Positions 25,393 through 37,700 of a DNA stretch of 64,000 bases are shown here, piece by piece. The translations under genes and the position numbers were made by a program. The notes beneath the pieces were generated by a model. The model was not told the origin of the DNA and did not search any database. It was given only the letters and a program-made list of their open reading frames with translations. Source of the DNA: Eudromia elegans (taxonomy: Eukaryota; Chordata; Aves; Tinamiformes; Tinamidae); the NCBI GenBank assembly GCA_003342815.1, contig PTEX01000273.1:558001-622000 (forward strand). Direction: 5' to 3'. Each line of letters begins with the position of its first letter. Position 1 is the first letter of the stretch.

Positions 25393-28300
25393 ATGTAAAT
25401 ACTTACATTTATTTGGTATGACACTTTATGGCTTTTTCTTCTACTTTCTGTTTCTCCTCCCTCAGTCCCTTCTGCCTAACTCAGTCTCCAATCAACACAT
25501 GACAGCTATACCTAGGTTCAGGTTTGGATTTTAAATAGCTGCCTTCTGGGGATGGTTTGGGTCTAGGCATGTTTTTACTTTCTATAAATATCTGGTCCAA
25601 AATCTAGAAAATTCACTGTATTTTCATTTAGAATACAAGTTTATTGTTCTTAAATAAAAAGATAAATGCAGTATATAATAATTATACATTTTTAAAATTA
25701 TTAATGAATAGAATACTGATTCTGACATGGTATACTGAGTTGGCGGGAGTTAGCTCATTTTGCAGGAGCCTTTTGAGCTTTTAAAGTATTAAACACTCAT
25801 TCCAGAAATTACTGTTTGTATTGAGCTACAATAGAAATTTTGTGACCTCCTGGGTTGTGCTGTGTGTTTGGTCCAGAAAAGCTTTTAGGAATTCTTTCTT
25901 TTCCATGTTCAAGTAATTATTTCTTCCTTTCTCTCTCTCTCTCTTTTTTTTTTTTTTTTTTTTTTAAATTGGCTTGATCATCTGCTCCATGATCCACATA
26001 GATGGTTAAATGTGGTTAACACACCATTTTCAGTTTCAAGCAAGGTAAGGAGAAAAGTCTTTTAAGTGGCTTTATGAGGAGAGTATGGGTAGGAGTCAAA
26101 AGTAGCTGTATTAATTTTAATCAGATGGATCCTATAAATTATAAAACTGCCTTTGTATTAATTCCAAAGGGATTCGATGCACATTTTCAGGCCTATCTAC
26201 CTAAAAACAAAACCAAAAAACAAAACAAAATAACCTCCCGCTGCCCCAAAACATTGCCACTATCCCTTGTGAGGTATTTCCTTTTACAGAAATTAGCTGG
26301 CCTACTGTGACCAATGGCCTTACAGTGCTATAAGGATAGGATACGCTCTAGGCAATGACTGGTGATGACTCGTGCTTTGACATTGAGACGATGGGGTCTT
26401 TGCTAGCACCAGAGTCAAGTTATGGATAGCAGTGAAATCTGAGACATCTCAGTTGTGTCATAAGTTTGTTAAAACATATTTTCCCTGCTGGTTTATGTTC
26501 AGTTACTGATTACCAAACAAGCCCAAATGATGAAAGGCCAAAAGCTCTGGACTGCGTTGTCTGAATTAATATTTTCATAAAACTCAGGACCCTAAAATGT
26601 GCCAGTGACTGGTGTTCCCTGTTCTGCAAAACTTCAGGTCTTCTCATTGGCCCTACTTACAGTGAAGACATGAGTTTTCAAAAGAACGGCATTCTAATAG
26701 CTACAGGTATATCTGAGTAACCTGAAGTAGTTATCATATCATTGGAAAGACATCCCATATAGTATCCAGTTGGAATGTTGCCTGAAATATATTCTACCTT
26801 TCAGTCATGACAAAATTCCTGAATAAACTTTCTCTCTGCCTGAAACCTTCACTCTTCAGAAAATCAATACTTCTCATTAAAGAGAAGTTATTAATTCCTT
26901 TTACATAGAAATCTTTTTGAGACAGGTCAGGGGGTTTCACAAGAAGAAATTAAAATTCTGTCATTTTATCCCTCCAGATCTGTGAATTCAGTTTTCTGGT
27001 TACATGACTGACTTTTTGAACACCTGTGAGATGACACTGTTAATCATTTCACTGAAATCATTGTATCTGCTTTCACTTTTTGCTTTCTTTCACCTTTGCA
27101 CATTTAAATCATTCAATAAAATATTTAGGAATATTATACTGAACAAAAGCAGTGTGATACTGTGTGTTATTTTCATTAGAGTACTTTGTGTCCTGGAGCA
27201 TGTTTCAGATGTTTCTACACATAATATCAAAAGCATAAACTCAGCATAAACTCTTGTTGTACTTTGGAAAAATGTGAATCCGGTCTTATGAAACAGAGGA
27301 GCATTTGTCTGTTTGAATACTATTTATGCTCATAATCAACTCTCTGTATCATTCTACAGTCAGTTCATTTTTTTCTCTTCTCTCTTGTCCCAGTCCTTCC
27401 TTGTTTTCTACTCAAATAACACCAATCTCTCTGTGAATAATTCCAGTTCTGTAAGCTGCCAAACTGTTTGCTTCTTTTCCCCATAAGACTGCATGTATCT
27501 ATAAATACTTGTTTCTGTTTCTGTGCTTAGGAATTTCTGTACTGGACTAGATATAGATGAATGGCCTGTTTTAGTTAGCAGCCAGCATCAGATCCTTCAG
27601 ATCCTTCAGAAGATAGCAATCCCTCAGTATGGAGGCACAGTATAATGATCTTCCCCCATTAAAATTTGGCAGTCTTTTCTAGCAGTTAGCAAAGGGCACA
27701 AGCCCAGAGGCTAAATTTAGTAATTGTCTATAGTATTCACATGTGCTTACATGCTTATATTAGTATATATAAACATATTAAAAAATCTGAAACTATATAG
27801 CTTACACTTCTCATTTTCCCTTTTTATCTAGCAAATATGCTACAGTTGTAGCATGTATATTGTCAAAACCATAGACTGGGAAACTGCTGTTACATGAAAC
27901 ACTGACCTACTTTTGGGAAAATTAGTGACAAACTATTTTTTTTTCAGGAATGTGTCACTGCTCATCTTCTAGTCAAGCTTAAAGCATTCCTCTCTGGTCT
28001 GCTAAACCAGTATACTGGGATGTTCTTCATCTTCTCTGTCAAATGGATTCTCAGATTTGATCATCAGTTTTCTGTCACAAGCCTCATCCCACACTAAGGA
28101 ATCTTGAAGACATTTTTGAGTAATAGTTGAGCAGGAGAAAGATTTTTCTTTGGAGGTTAATGAAAAGTAATTTCCTAATTTTTCTGCTACTTATAGGGAT
28201 ATAAATAATTTCTCTGTTTTGGAGAATATAAATTATTTTTGATGGTAGCTGTGACAGATGGCTTTGTTTCCAACTATGTATAGTTTCTATATGAATATTA

Positions 28301-28630
28301 TTTCTTATATAAAAGTTTAGCTGTAGAGAAACTGCATGAAAAGCATGATATGCAGAAGGAGTGATCATCACCCCTTTGGTAAGGGAGGGGCAGAGTGTAT
28401 GTTTGGAAGGGCTCCATTTTCAGAGGGCACAGTTGAAAGTGTGAGAGATGACCCAAGGATTTACTCTGCAGCATAGCATTCAATGGAAGATGGCTGAAAA
28501 AATAGGGAACAGACATGTGCATGCATGTACACACACAGCCTCAAGACAACAGCATTTCTTACCAACCTGAGGGTGCAGACTTGTTTGCAAACATCTTTAT
28601 TTATATTTTGGCTTATTCTGCATTTTCTCT

Positions 28631-28631
<1 letters not shown>
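25393..28631. other. Unique AT-rich non-coding DNA
   Basis: No gene or transposon is recognised. It holds a CT/T tract at 25921-25965, an A-rich CAAAA patch at 26203-26231, and a short direct repeat of AGATCCTTC near 27591-27608. Confidence 0.65.
25921..25965. repeat. (CT)n followed by T22
   Basis: A CT dinucleotide run passes directly into 22 consecutive T (25944-25965). Pure pyrimidine after the first bases. Confidence 0.93.

Positions 28632-28720
<89 letters not shown>
28632..28720. repeat. Uninterrupted T89 homopolymer
   Basis: Exactly 89 consecutive T are present with no interruption, flanked by CTCTG upstream and CTTAAG downstream. Read on the minus strand it is an A89 tract. No AATAAA signal is visible just before it on the minus strand and no LINE or SINE is recognised next to it, so a retroposed poly(A) tail is not demonstrated. 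Confidence 0.97.
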
Positions 28721-30005
28721 CTTAAGAGCTGTTTTAGTATTTTCAGGTCATCTTGTCAAAGAAAAGATGAAAAGATGCTGAAAAGATGCTGAAAGATGTG
28801 GTCAGTTTGTGGTGCCGTCACAAAAGTACATTCATGTTTCTGATACAAAGAATCTGTCAAGCAATATCTCTGATAAATCAGTGGTTTTCTAGCTCTTATG
28901 ATTTTTAGACAACTATATATTTTCCATGAGAGGAAATCTTTCAACTCTTCCAAGGGAACCCTTTAAAAACATCAAAACCAGACATGGTTATATATCATTG
29001 ATGACATTTGTTAGTCATGTCTCATAGTTATCTTTAGATCCCCAGAAGTTACAGACCACAGATTAGAAAGTATTGTAAAAACAGAGATTTAGATTCAGTC
29101 TCACACTTTGTTCCATGCAGTTAGATTTCTCACCTCAGGGACTTAGGTATCACCTCTCCATAGGGAAGATGGAGGCCTGGGCAGAAATGTATGCGTGCAA
29201 AAAGAGGCTGTGGATTTAAGGTCATAACTTCTGGGGAATTTAGTGGAATCACACTTAACCCACCTCAATTGAAGTCTTTTATTTTCTTTTTACTTTGGAT
29301 CTGTAGATTGAAAGCAATGTAGCTTAAGGAATTCTGCACTTACAGAATCCTACAGTATATTTAACTATGAAAAAGAAGTTAATTATATAGGGACTGATTT
29401 GATTTTCTGTTTAAAAACCCCATGTAATTCTATTTGTGTTGCTCCTGTATGAAGCTACTAGAGACTTTTTTTCCTAAGACTTACAGAATTAATCAAGATG
29501 TATTTCTCATTGATCTTTTTAATAATCAACCACTGTAAATATATACAACTAACTTCTGAGTTAAATTCACTATGCTTGTGATTTTTTCAAAAGCAATTTA
29601 ATTTTTTTCAGGTTTGAAATCGTATTTGTTCTCTGTGTGACTTTTTAGAAATAGAATTAGCTCTTCACTGTAGGTCTGCTCCTCAACAATCTTTTGAAGA
29701 AAGCCCTTTTGAAAGGTTAGTTTCTGATGGATACTTTTATGTCCCAGACTCTTAAGGGCAAAGCAGAAGAATCACTGGCCATGTTGTAGGGAAATGCATG
29801 TATTTCATTAGGTAGTCACTGTCCTATATGTATGACTGTTCATTATTGGTTTATGCCTAACACACCATTTTGACATTTCATCATTATTTCTCCTTTTTTT
29901 TTGTCTCCTGTTTAATCCTAATTTCCTCTGGGTTTTATTTACTAGCTACTTTGTCTTTTTCAGTGTCTTAAGTTCTTTGTCCTGTTTCTGTCCTTCTCTT
30001 CTCAT

Positions 30006-30044
30006 TCTTTATTTATTATTTATTCATTATTTATTCTTTATTTC
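30006..30044. repeat. (TTTA)n-type imperfect microsatellite
   Basis: Repeated TTTATTTATTAT/TTCATTATTTATT units. Confidence 0.8.
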
Positions 30045-30484
30045 TCTCTTACTTTGTGCAGTGTGTTTTATTCCTCATTTTAATCCATTGGTCTTGTTTG
30101 TTAACCTCTGTGACAGATCTACCATTTCCCTCAGCCAACTTTTGCTTTCCTATCTCTTATTTCATTGTTGCTTGAGAGTGATTGCCATGACTATACATGC
30201 TCCCCTCACCTGGCCATTGATTGTGGCATCACTGATGCCCAGCTACCATAGGCCAGAGAGATTCAAGCTAGGCTAGGAGTGTCAGCTGTGTTATTTTCCC
30301 CTTCAGCCTATCTGATTTCCAATTTTTTTTTCATATACTTTGTTACTTCTAAATTCTTGAGCTAAAGTATTCCCTAGAGCTTGCAGTGCGAACTGTCTTG
30401 AACTAATATATGCTGCCTTTACTCACTGTTATTCCTCAAGGGAAAGTCACAGGAGTTAAATTTGAGAAAAATCCTTGTTTTATA

Positions 30485-30490
<6 letters not shown>

Positions 30491-30518
<28 letters not shown>

Positions 30519-30531
30519 NTTTTTTTTTTTT
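30491..30531. repeat. T homopolymer of about 41 with one N
   Basis: 28 T, then N at 30519, then 12 T. This is the only ambiguous base I noticed in the window. The N most likely marks unresolved homopolymer length or an unsure base call. Confidence 0.95.
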
Positions 30532-31821
30532 GGTAAGGAGATAATATTGAGATTACTGAGTCACCAAGAGCTGTAAACCATTTCTACTGACTGCTGTTTC
30601 TCTTTGGGACTCAGTCAAGAAATTCGAAGGCAATTGCAGTGTTTATGCATATCTGCTGTGTGCTATTGAAGGGATATAGTTCAAATGCCACTAGACTTCA
30701 AATCTTAATCCAGAAGTTTGACATGAGATTTCAACCTCGCCTTCTCATGGAAATCTTAGCCTTAGTGGTTTGGCCCTACTCCCTGCAGGGTGTATCCATT
30801 TCATCTAGCTTGCTGGAAAGTAGTGTTTTCCTCTGGAGTATCTGAGTTCAGATCAAAATAATAGACAAAACAGCAGTTATCTCAGCATCTGAGATAAATT
30901 TGATAGTCTAGTCAGTTCAGTGAAAAACATCTATAGATTGCACGGGTAAAATAGCTCACCCACAAGCCCCTGCATGGTGTTGGCTCAGGAAGGAAATCTA
31001 TTTCTGCAGTTTGACGTTATTGTTTTCAACAGAGATGGAAAATACAAGGATGAGGGTAAATTAAATATGAAATAATAAGCTTTTGGTGTAATTGAGTAAA
31101 GATAATTTCTGTTTTTTATATGGCAGATCTCTGCTATTCACTTAAGTGGATAGTGGTGCTTATTATATCCAGACTAATGCATTTTTCCATTGACTTTTCT
31201 CTTTTGAAAATAAAACAAAGGAAGTCCTTGGGATTCTTATTAAATTTTTGCATATAGTCTTTCTTCTTTTACTAGATACCAGACAAAATGTTCAGATGCC
31301 TTTCAGAGCTAGTTAGGCTAAGCTTTCTGCAAAGACTTTCCATGTGTTTGTAGAAAATAAGAATCCCCACCTCTCTACCTGGTTTGAACTGACTTAGATT
31401 AGGGAGTACTGCCATGAGTCATGTGTCAAAGAAAACAGAACTCTACTTCTCAAGGTTGTCACTGCCATGTCGTCTGTAAGATGTATATACCATTTACTTT
31501 GGTAGCCAGTGGGTGCTCCAATTTGATGATGAGATCTTTGAGGTATTCCTGCTCCATTTCTTCAAAGATTGTTTGTAAAAAGGTGGAACAGAATTATTTG
31601 GGATGCATCTTAGTAATAAACATGGAAAGCATTTTTTTACTTGACGTTGATATTAGACAATTCCTGACAAAGGAAAAAGGGTTCCCTTGCTCTGTTTTTC
31701 AGTGGCAGAACTGAAAGGGACCGCTCATGTGTTGAGATGGATTTTACTTGGGGGCTTGGGGTTGAAAAGAGCAGGAAAAAAAAGAGAAAATGTGCTGTAT
31801 ACTCTTCACTGATGTCTTTTG

Positions 31822-31869
31822 CCTCCCCTTCCCTCCTCTCTCCTCCTCCCCCCTCCTCTCCTTTCCTCC
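31822..31869. repeat. 48-base pure pyrimidine (CT-rich) tract
   Basis: Every base from 31822 to 31869 is C or T, with a central C6 at 31848-31853. The arms on either side are partly mirror-symmetric (TCCTC reading outward on both sides). Such homopurine-homopyrimidine mirror sequence can form triplex (H-DNA). Confidence 0.85.
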
Positions 31870-32103
31870 AAAACAGCAAAGAGAAAAGAAACCTGTGGTA
31901 GAAAATACCATTTAAATGAAATAATATTCACAGTATTAAAAAAAAGAAAAGGCTGGCAGTGAGGGGATCCCACAACAACATAATGCCCAGGGTCCACATT
32001 TTTAAATTACTTAGTCCTTCAAAAGACATTATTATGTATTACACTAGAATCTAAATAACAATATGAATTTTGATAAAAATATGAATTTTTATATAGTTAT
32101 ATT

Positions 32104-32169
32104 CTGTTTACAACAACTGTAGGACAGCCATTTCCTATGCTGTTTACAGTGACGGGAGGACAGCCATTT
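32104..32169. repeat. Diverged tandem duplication, 36-bp period
   Basis: Two 30-base segments (32104-32133 and 32140-32169) share CTGTTTAC at their start and AGGACAGCCATTT at their end and match at 25 of 30 positions. The differences cluster in the middle. Confidence 0.85.
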
Positions 32170-32924
32170 GCTTCTCTTGGTTTGGTCCGGGAAGATTTTT
32201 TCTCTGTAGAATTATGAATATAATTTTACAATTATTGTTAAAAATATGTTCTCGGCTGGGCACATTTCATTATTCTTTTGGTAGACACATAGTCATGCAA
32301 TGAGACAGTGCAGAATTCATCACAGATTATGAATAAATAGTATTGAGGTAGTATGTTGCAAGCTATGCAGAAAAATAAACAAACAAAAAAAACCCTTTTA
32401 TTATAATATATAGGTGGCTTTCTCAGTAAGCTGACACATCTGTAGAAGTATGCTCCTTTGGTTGTCTTGTTGGCTATAAACTTTGTTGTAGACAAATGAC
32501 ATAGGTATGCGTGGACTTTATCTGGTTACTGAAGACTTGCTGATAACTGATTTCAGTTCTGAGAGAAGCGCTCTTCTGCAAAGTTACTTAAGGAGTGGCA
32601 TTCAGTTGCGTAATGCCCGTCTTTCACCTCATTTATCTATAAAAACAATGTGCTCTTTTTTTTTTTTTTCTTAGTGACTTTCTGTAAAGCTTTTTTTGGA
32701 GCTTCTTACTGTTTTCTGTCATAGATGAAGCTTGTGCTTGTCCAAAAACTCTGGAGTAGAAAGAATGTGATGATAAATATTCAAAATTGAAATGAGAATA
32801 TCAAATACATTTTAATTCTTGACATCATCAGAGAAATACCACTTTTCTTTCTAAATTCACACTTTAAGAAAGGAACTTTCTTAAACTAGAAACTTTTTTA
32901 ACCTAGAACTTTTTTTACTTTTTT

Positions 32925-32963
32925 GGGGGGCGTGGGGTGGGGTGGGAATGGGGTGGGAGGAGG
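32925..32963 (+). other. Strong G-quadruplex candidate
   Basis: The plus strand has six G runs of length 6, 4, 4, 3, 4 and 3, separated by loops of only 1-3 bases (CGT, T, T, AAT, T), followed by two GG doublets. This satisfies the usual G3+N1-7 rule several times over, with very short loops that favour parallel quadruplexes. It is preceded by T-rich sequence and is isolated in AT-rich DNA, not in a CpG island. Confidence 0.85.
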
Positions 32964-33910
32964 ACAAATAAACCCCAGCTCTTTTGTTCTTAAAACCCTG
33001 AAACAACATACTTACTTTTCAGACCTTTCAGACCTTTCTAAGGTCAAAATCTTTTCAGAGTTTGACTGATCTTTAGCAAACTGCAAATAGCCTGCACCAA
33101 TGTATATATAGTTACACATACATACATATGTATATAGATTATCAGATTGTTAGATTATCTTTTCTTTCTTCTCTCTCCATATAACACTACTCAATCTTAG
33201 AGGGAAGGAATAATAGACCCTTCAAAAAACACAAATCAAATCCAAAAGGGTGTGGTAATAAGAGAATAAGGTTAAGGTATGCTTGCTTGTGGGGATGGGG
33301 CTAGTTAGGAATATCTGAGCCTGCTGTGAGGTGTTTTTAAGGGTGTGAGTGCAATTGATGTGTTGTGCAGGCTGGAGCTAATCGGGGTACTGGCAATGCT
33401 GAGTGGTCATGGTGCACTATGAGCACTATGGTGCTGGTGCAAGGGACCTCAAAGTAAAAGAAGTACATCTTAATTTTGCTCAGAACAGTCCTTCTTGGCT
33501 CTACCTAGCCAAGAATGTATAGATCTAGGACAGCTCCAAGTCAGTGAGGGCAGCATGCTAAGGGTTTTTTGATAGGGGACCACTCAAGTAGCAAGGCAGA
33601 GCTGCAGATGGTGTTGGGATCATTCTGAGGTTCCTCCCTCTAGCCAAAAAGATATGCAAGTGAGTGATATTATTTTTCCCTTTTAAAGTCTCTGGAGTTT
33701 CCAAATTGAGCTCAAATGAAGGGAATTGCTCAAAATCAGCACCAAATTCAGCATAAGTACTACCAGTATGTATTATATGTTGTGTCCAGAGCAGTAACTG
33801 GTAAAAGGAACATACTGCAGAGGCAAAATTATTTGCCAGGAAATAACCACTTCTTTTTACTATGTCTTTCTCTTCTCTTCCATGGAAAATATGGTTAGAG
33901 TTGCCTTTTT

Positions 33911-33934
33911 GTTTGTTTGTTTGTTTGTTTGTTT
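33911..33934. repeat. (GTTT)n microsatellite
   Basis: Six perfect GTTT units, then GGTC. Confidence 0.95.
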
Positions 33935-34655
33935 GGTCAATATTACTGCATCCTTAACAATCACTTTGGTTTTGCAACATCTGTCTCTTGTTTCTACCTC
34001 TCCTGTACCTGCATATACTGCTACCGCTGTTGGATAATAAAACTTACTGAATGGAGGAAAATTATTTTCCAACACTTACAGAGGTTAAGGGCCTGGAAAA
34101 AAGTGCTTAGTGCTACCTCTACATTTCATTTGGTTCAAAATTTACAGTTAATAAATAATCAGAAGGTGGATCACTGATCTAGACGAGTCAACCTTTTCCA
34201 TAACTTATCAAAGCTTATAGTTTCTGATCACATTTCTTTCTAAATGTGTTTTGGAAGCCCCATTCATTTTAGTAGAAAGCAGGAAAAACAGCTGCAGGTA
34301 TCTGCACCTATAGACATCTTTTTAGTTTCTCTTAACATAAGATACGTCTGTATGAAACTACACACCACTGAAACAGTAAGTAGAAGCTTCTAAGAGCTAT
34401 TTATACAACAAATTGGACATGGGATCCTTCAACATCTTTGCTTGCATGATATTGGACAAATATGCTTAACAAGAGTGTTGTTTAAAAGATGTAGCTGATA
34501 ATTGTCTTTTAAATGGTCATTGTATTAAGAGTGTTTTACAGAATTTGTTATCTAGCTCCAAATGACTGTGTGCTTTATGTACGAGTCACTGGTGAAATAC
34601 TTTTGGCAGACAAGGCTGGCTAGATGAGAACAATCCCATTAGGTTTCAAGCTGTA

Positions 34656-34700
34656 AGACATGTCTCTGCAGAGGTCAGTCACACTTGTGACACTGACCTC
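34656..34700. promoter_or_regulatory. p53-type half-site palindrome and 30-bp inverted repeat with AGGTCA half-sites
   Basis: AGACATGTCT (34656-34665) is a perfect palindrome fitting the p53 half-site RRRCWWGYYY. Five bases later comes a near-perfect inverted repeat. The left arm is GAGGTCAGTCACA (34671-34683) and the right arm is TGTGACACTGACCTC (34686-34700), differing only by a 2-base insertion in the right arm and separated by CT. Each arm contains one nuclear-receptor half-site, AGGTCA on the left and its complement TGACCT on the right. The surrounding 34540-34800 is non-repetitive and slightly GC-richer. Regulatory function is inferred, not shown. Confidence 0.4.
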
Positions 34701-37700
34701 AATAAACACAAGACATCTGGCCTTTCATCAATCACTCCAGCCTCTAGTGAGAGAGTCACAACTGAGATAAAAAGCTGCCATGTTCCTGGGCTTGAAGAAA
34801 ACATGCTACTTTGGAGGAGTTTGGACTGAAAAAAAGAGTATAGAGATCCTTTAGTTGGGAAGGGACAAGCCCCAGAGGCAAAAGGGAAGGCATGAAGCCT
34901 AAAAATGTACTATCAGTTTAACTAAAAGGAATTTCCATTTATTTTTATCTGAATGCCTGTGCTGTAGTGCTTGATATTACAAGACCATTCATAGAAGGCT
35001 GCTAATTGATAAAATAAAATTCTCAGTTAAAAATGACCAGGAACAATACTTCTATGATGGAATAAATACTAAAAGTGTTTACTGCACTCCATTCTTCTGC
35101 AATTCTCAGCCTTCATTTTGGATTTTAATATTAATTAAAGAAAATTAAGAGGCAAATCAAACATGAAAAGTATGCTCCAAATATTTATCATTTACAAATA
35201 AAATTCTTCTTCTGTTGAAGTAGTTCTGGTTTTATCAACTTTGAAACAGTACTCAGCATCACTATCAGCAACCAAATAGTAAGTAAGTGTTTACAGGTTC
35301 AGCCTTTTTTATACTGAACGAATTTCAGAATCTCGAGGTATTTTTGAATAAGTTAGGTTAAGAGACTTCTTAACACTCCATTTGGTAAAAGTGGACCATT
35401 GGATTCTTATAAACAGTTATTCTCTTTCTCCATACCATAGTATTTCCTCATTTTTTTATCAGACCTTTTAGCAACGTTTGTGGTATTTCTGCTCTTTTTT
35501 TTTCTATTTTAATCCATTCCAAATGTAACACATATATGTGCCAACTTCTTTGAGATGCACTTGGAAATCCATACCAATTAAGTGTCATTTCAGAGCTTCC
35601 TAGCTTCCTTCCCTCCTGTATTGATTTACAAGCTGGTAGCATTAAATATCCTCAGAAAAATTAGACTGCATGTTCTTAGTAACGTTTCTGCCTGCATGTT
35701 TTCCTTTGCACATCTCAGCAGATTTTTTTTCACATCCTGCTTTAAGTCATTGTGGGCTGTTAGTAATTGCCATGTTTATTTTAGAAATGACTATAATTCA
35801 GGACAAGGTGCTTAATCTTTATGCTATCAGTAAAAGCTTCTGATGTATTTTTAGGCACATTCTTTTTTAAACCATTAGGTAAATGTCTTATCAAATATTT
35901 AAGTAGAGTTATTTTTCAGTGTTTTTGAAGGTGAGCCCACCTGAAGCATGTGAGTTATGCACTTCAAGGAGCCAGAATTGAGAGCTGGAGTTCAATTTTG
36001 TTGTTGCCTCTAGCTATTTGGGAGGGAACTGGGTAGGACCTTGATAGCTTGTTCCCTTGAGAAGGTAAGTTGAGGGTGGTAGTCAAAAACTTATTTCATT
36101 TCCCTTTTAAAGGGTTAGCACAGGGTTTTGGTGCTCAAGCCCTTTCCTTGGTAGGAAGTTAAAGACTGGTTTTCAATCTGTTGCATATCTAAGTCTGTAT
36201 TTAAGTCTGTACTCCTTCCTGCAGCAGCTGATTTTCTGGTTTTCTGTTGATGTTTTCGTGAAGTCAAGTTTCCATGACTACTGCTGACCTGGATTGAGTA
36301 GTTATTACCCTCTCTGATGTTCACCAGCATGTTCTCTCGTCAGGCACTTTGAGTCGTTCTTCCTTGACCCAGTTCAATGAAATGAATTTGGGCTAAAGAC
36401 CATTTTGGGTAGTAATTATATAGAAGAAGAGAAGGCAACAACCCCAAGCTACAAGGAAATGGCAGAGGGCTGTGAGTAGAGGAGTAAGCATTTACAAGCA
36501 GATTAGTTCACAGCTAAGGAGAACCAAAGATTTCTGTTTTTGTCAACCTCCAACATTCATTTCAGTCAACCAGTGAAGCCTCTACTTTGTCTAGCTTAAT
36601 TAGCATTTGCTCAGGCCTTTCCATGGGGTCCAATGAGTGGACAAAAGATTCTTTTGTTTCAGTTCTCTTCTCTTACAGAGAAGGCTTAATTACTTCTCCC
36701 AGTTAGCCAACATGCCATTTAGTTGCAGTGAAGTTTGCAATTGCCTGCAGATCTGGAATGGTCCTGCTGGCAGATACCAACATCCTTCAGCATAATAATG
36801 CTTAATAGACCAGAATGTGTTATAGCTGAAACTGAGATTTGTGAAAATTGATTATGGAGTGTCCAATTTCCTACGTCTGGTGAAATGTTTAATAGCTGGA
36901 GGGTTAGGACAATTCAAACTATTTTTGTCTGGCTCAAAATGCAGCTTCAGGATAATTGTGCCAAGATTTCTGGACAACTGTGAATCAGGAACTAGATTTT
37001 AATTTTGTAGTAGTGCAGTCATAAGTGCTGTGCATTAATGGCTGATTTTTAGCAGAACATTGAGGAAAATAAGAATTTTGCTTCTGTTTTTCAATATTAA
37101 AAATTAAAAGAAAGTAAAAGTCTCCATATTGGAATTGGAACATGTCACCATGCTTCTTCAAAATGGCTACAGAGGGCTTGGGAGCATTTGTCATACACTA
37201 GTTTTCTAAAATTACTTTTATAGTTTTCCAGGCAACTGAAGTTCTGCAAGGACAATAATACTTTATTCTCTCTTGCCTTGAGAAAGGTGTTAACATGACA
37301 GGGATTAGAGCCACTTTGATTTTGAATGATTTAAATGCAAAAATCTTTTCTGAGGAGGAGGGTTATATTTTCTGTTAAGGTATATTACAATAAGGAAGAA
37401 CTATGCAACTGCATGCTTGTAAGTAGTGTCTGTAATATTGGCAGATTCTTCCTTTTAGTAATATTGGACTTGTGCACAAGTTTTATGCATTTTAGCTGAC
37501 CATAAAGGCATACAGCAGACCTAAAATGAGAAATAAAATCCTTACTCCTAAATGTATCTCTGCTTGCATTAAAAAAAAGTTATTAAGTTGAAATTAAGAT
37601 TTGATGGGATCAAAACAAAACAAGCTTTTAGTTTAAAGTATTTTAGACTTATTATTTTGAAGTGCTTACCTCTAGATCATTTTGCACTATTAACAAGAGG

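Larger units (their letters stand above)
28721..32903. other. Unique AT-rich non-coding DNA with simple repeats
   Basis: No gene is supported. Landmarks are short tandem GAAAAGATGCT units at about 28766-28790, an ATTT-type repeat at 30006-30044, a T run with an ambiguous base at 30491-30531, a pure pyrimidine tract at 31822-31869, a 36-bp-period duplication at 32104-32169, T14 at 32656-32669, and degenerate AACTTTTTTA-type units at about 32872-32912. Confidence 0.65.

Noticed and set aside
28515..28781. Poly-phenylalanine open frames
   Set aside because: Direct translation of the T89 homopolymer.
32344..32365. let-7-like TGAGGTAGTATGTTG on the plus strand
   Set aside because: The seed matches let-7, but the 3' half differs and no complementary arm occurs within 80 bases either side, so no precursor hairpin can form.
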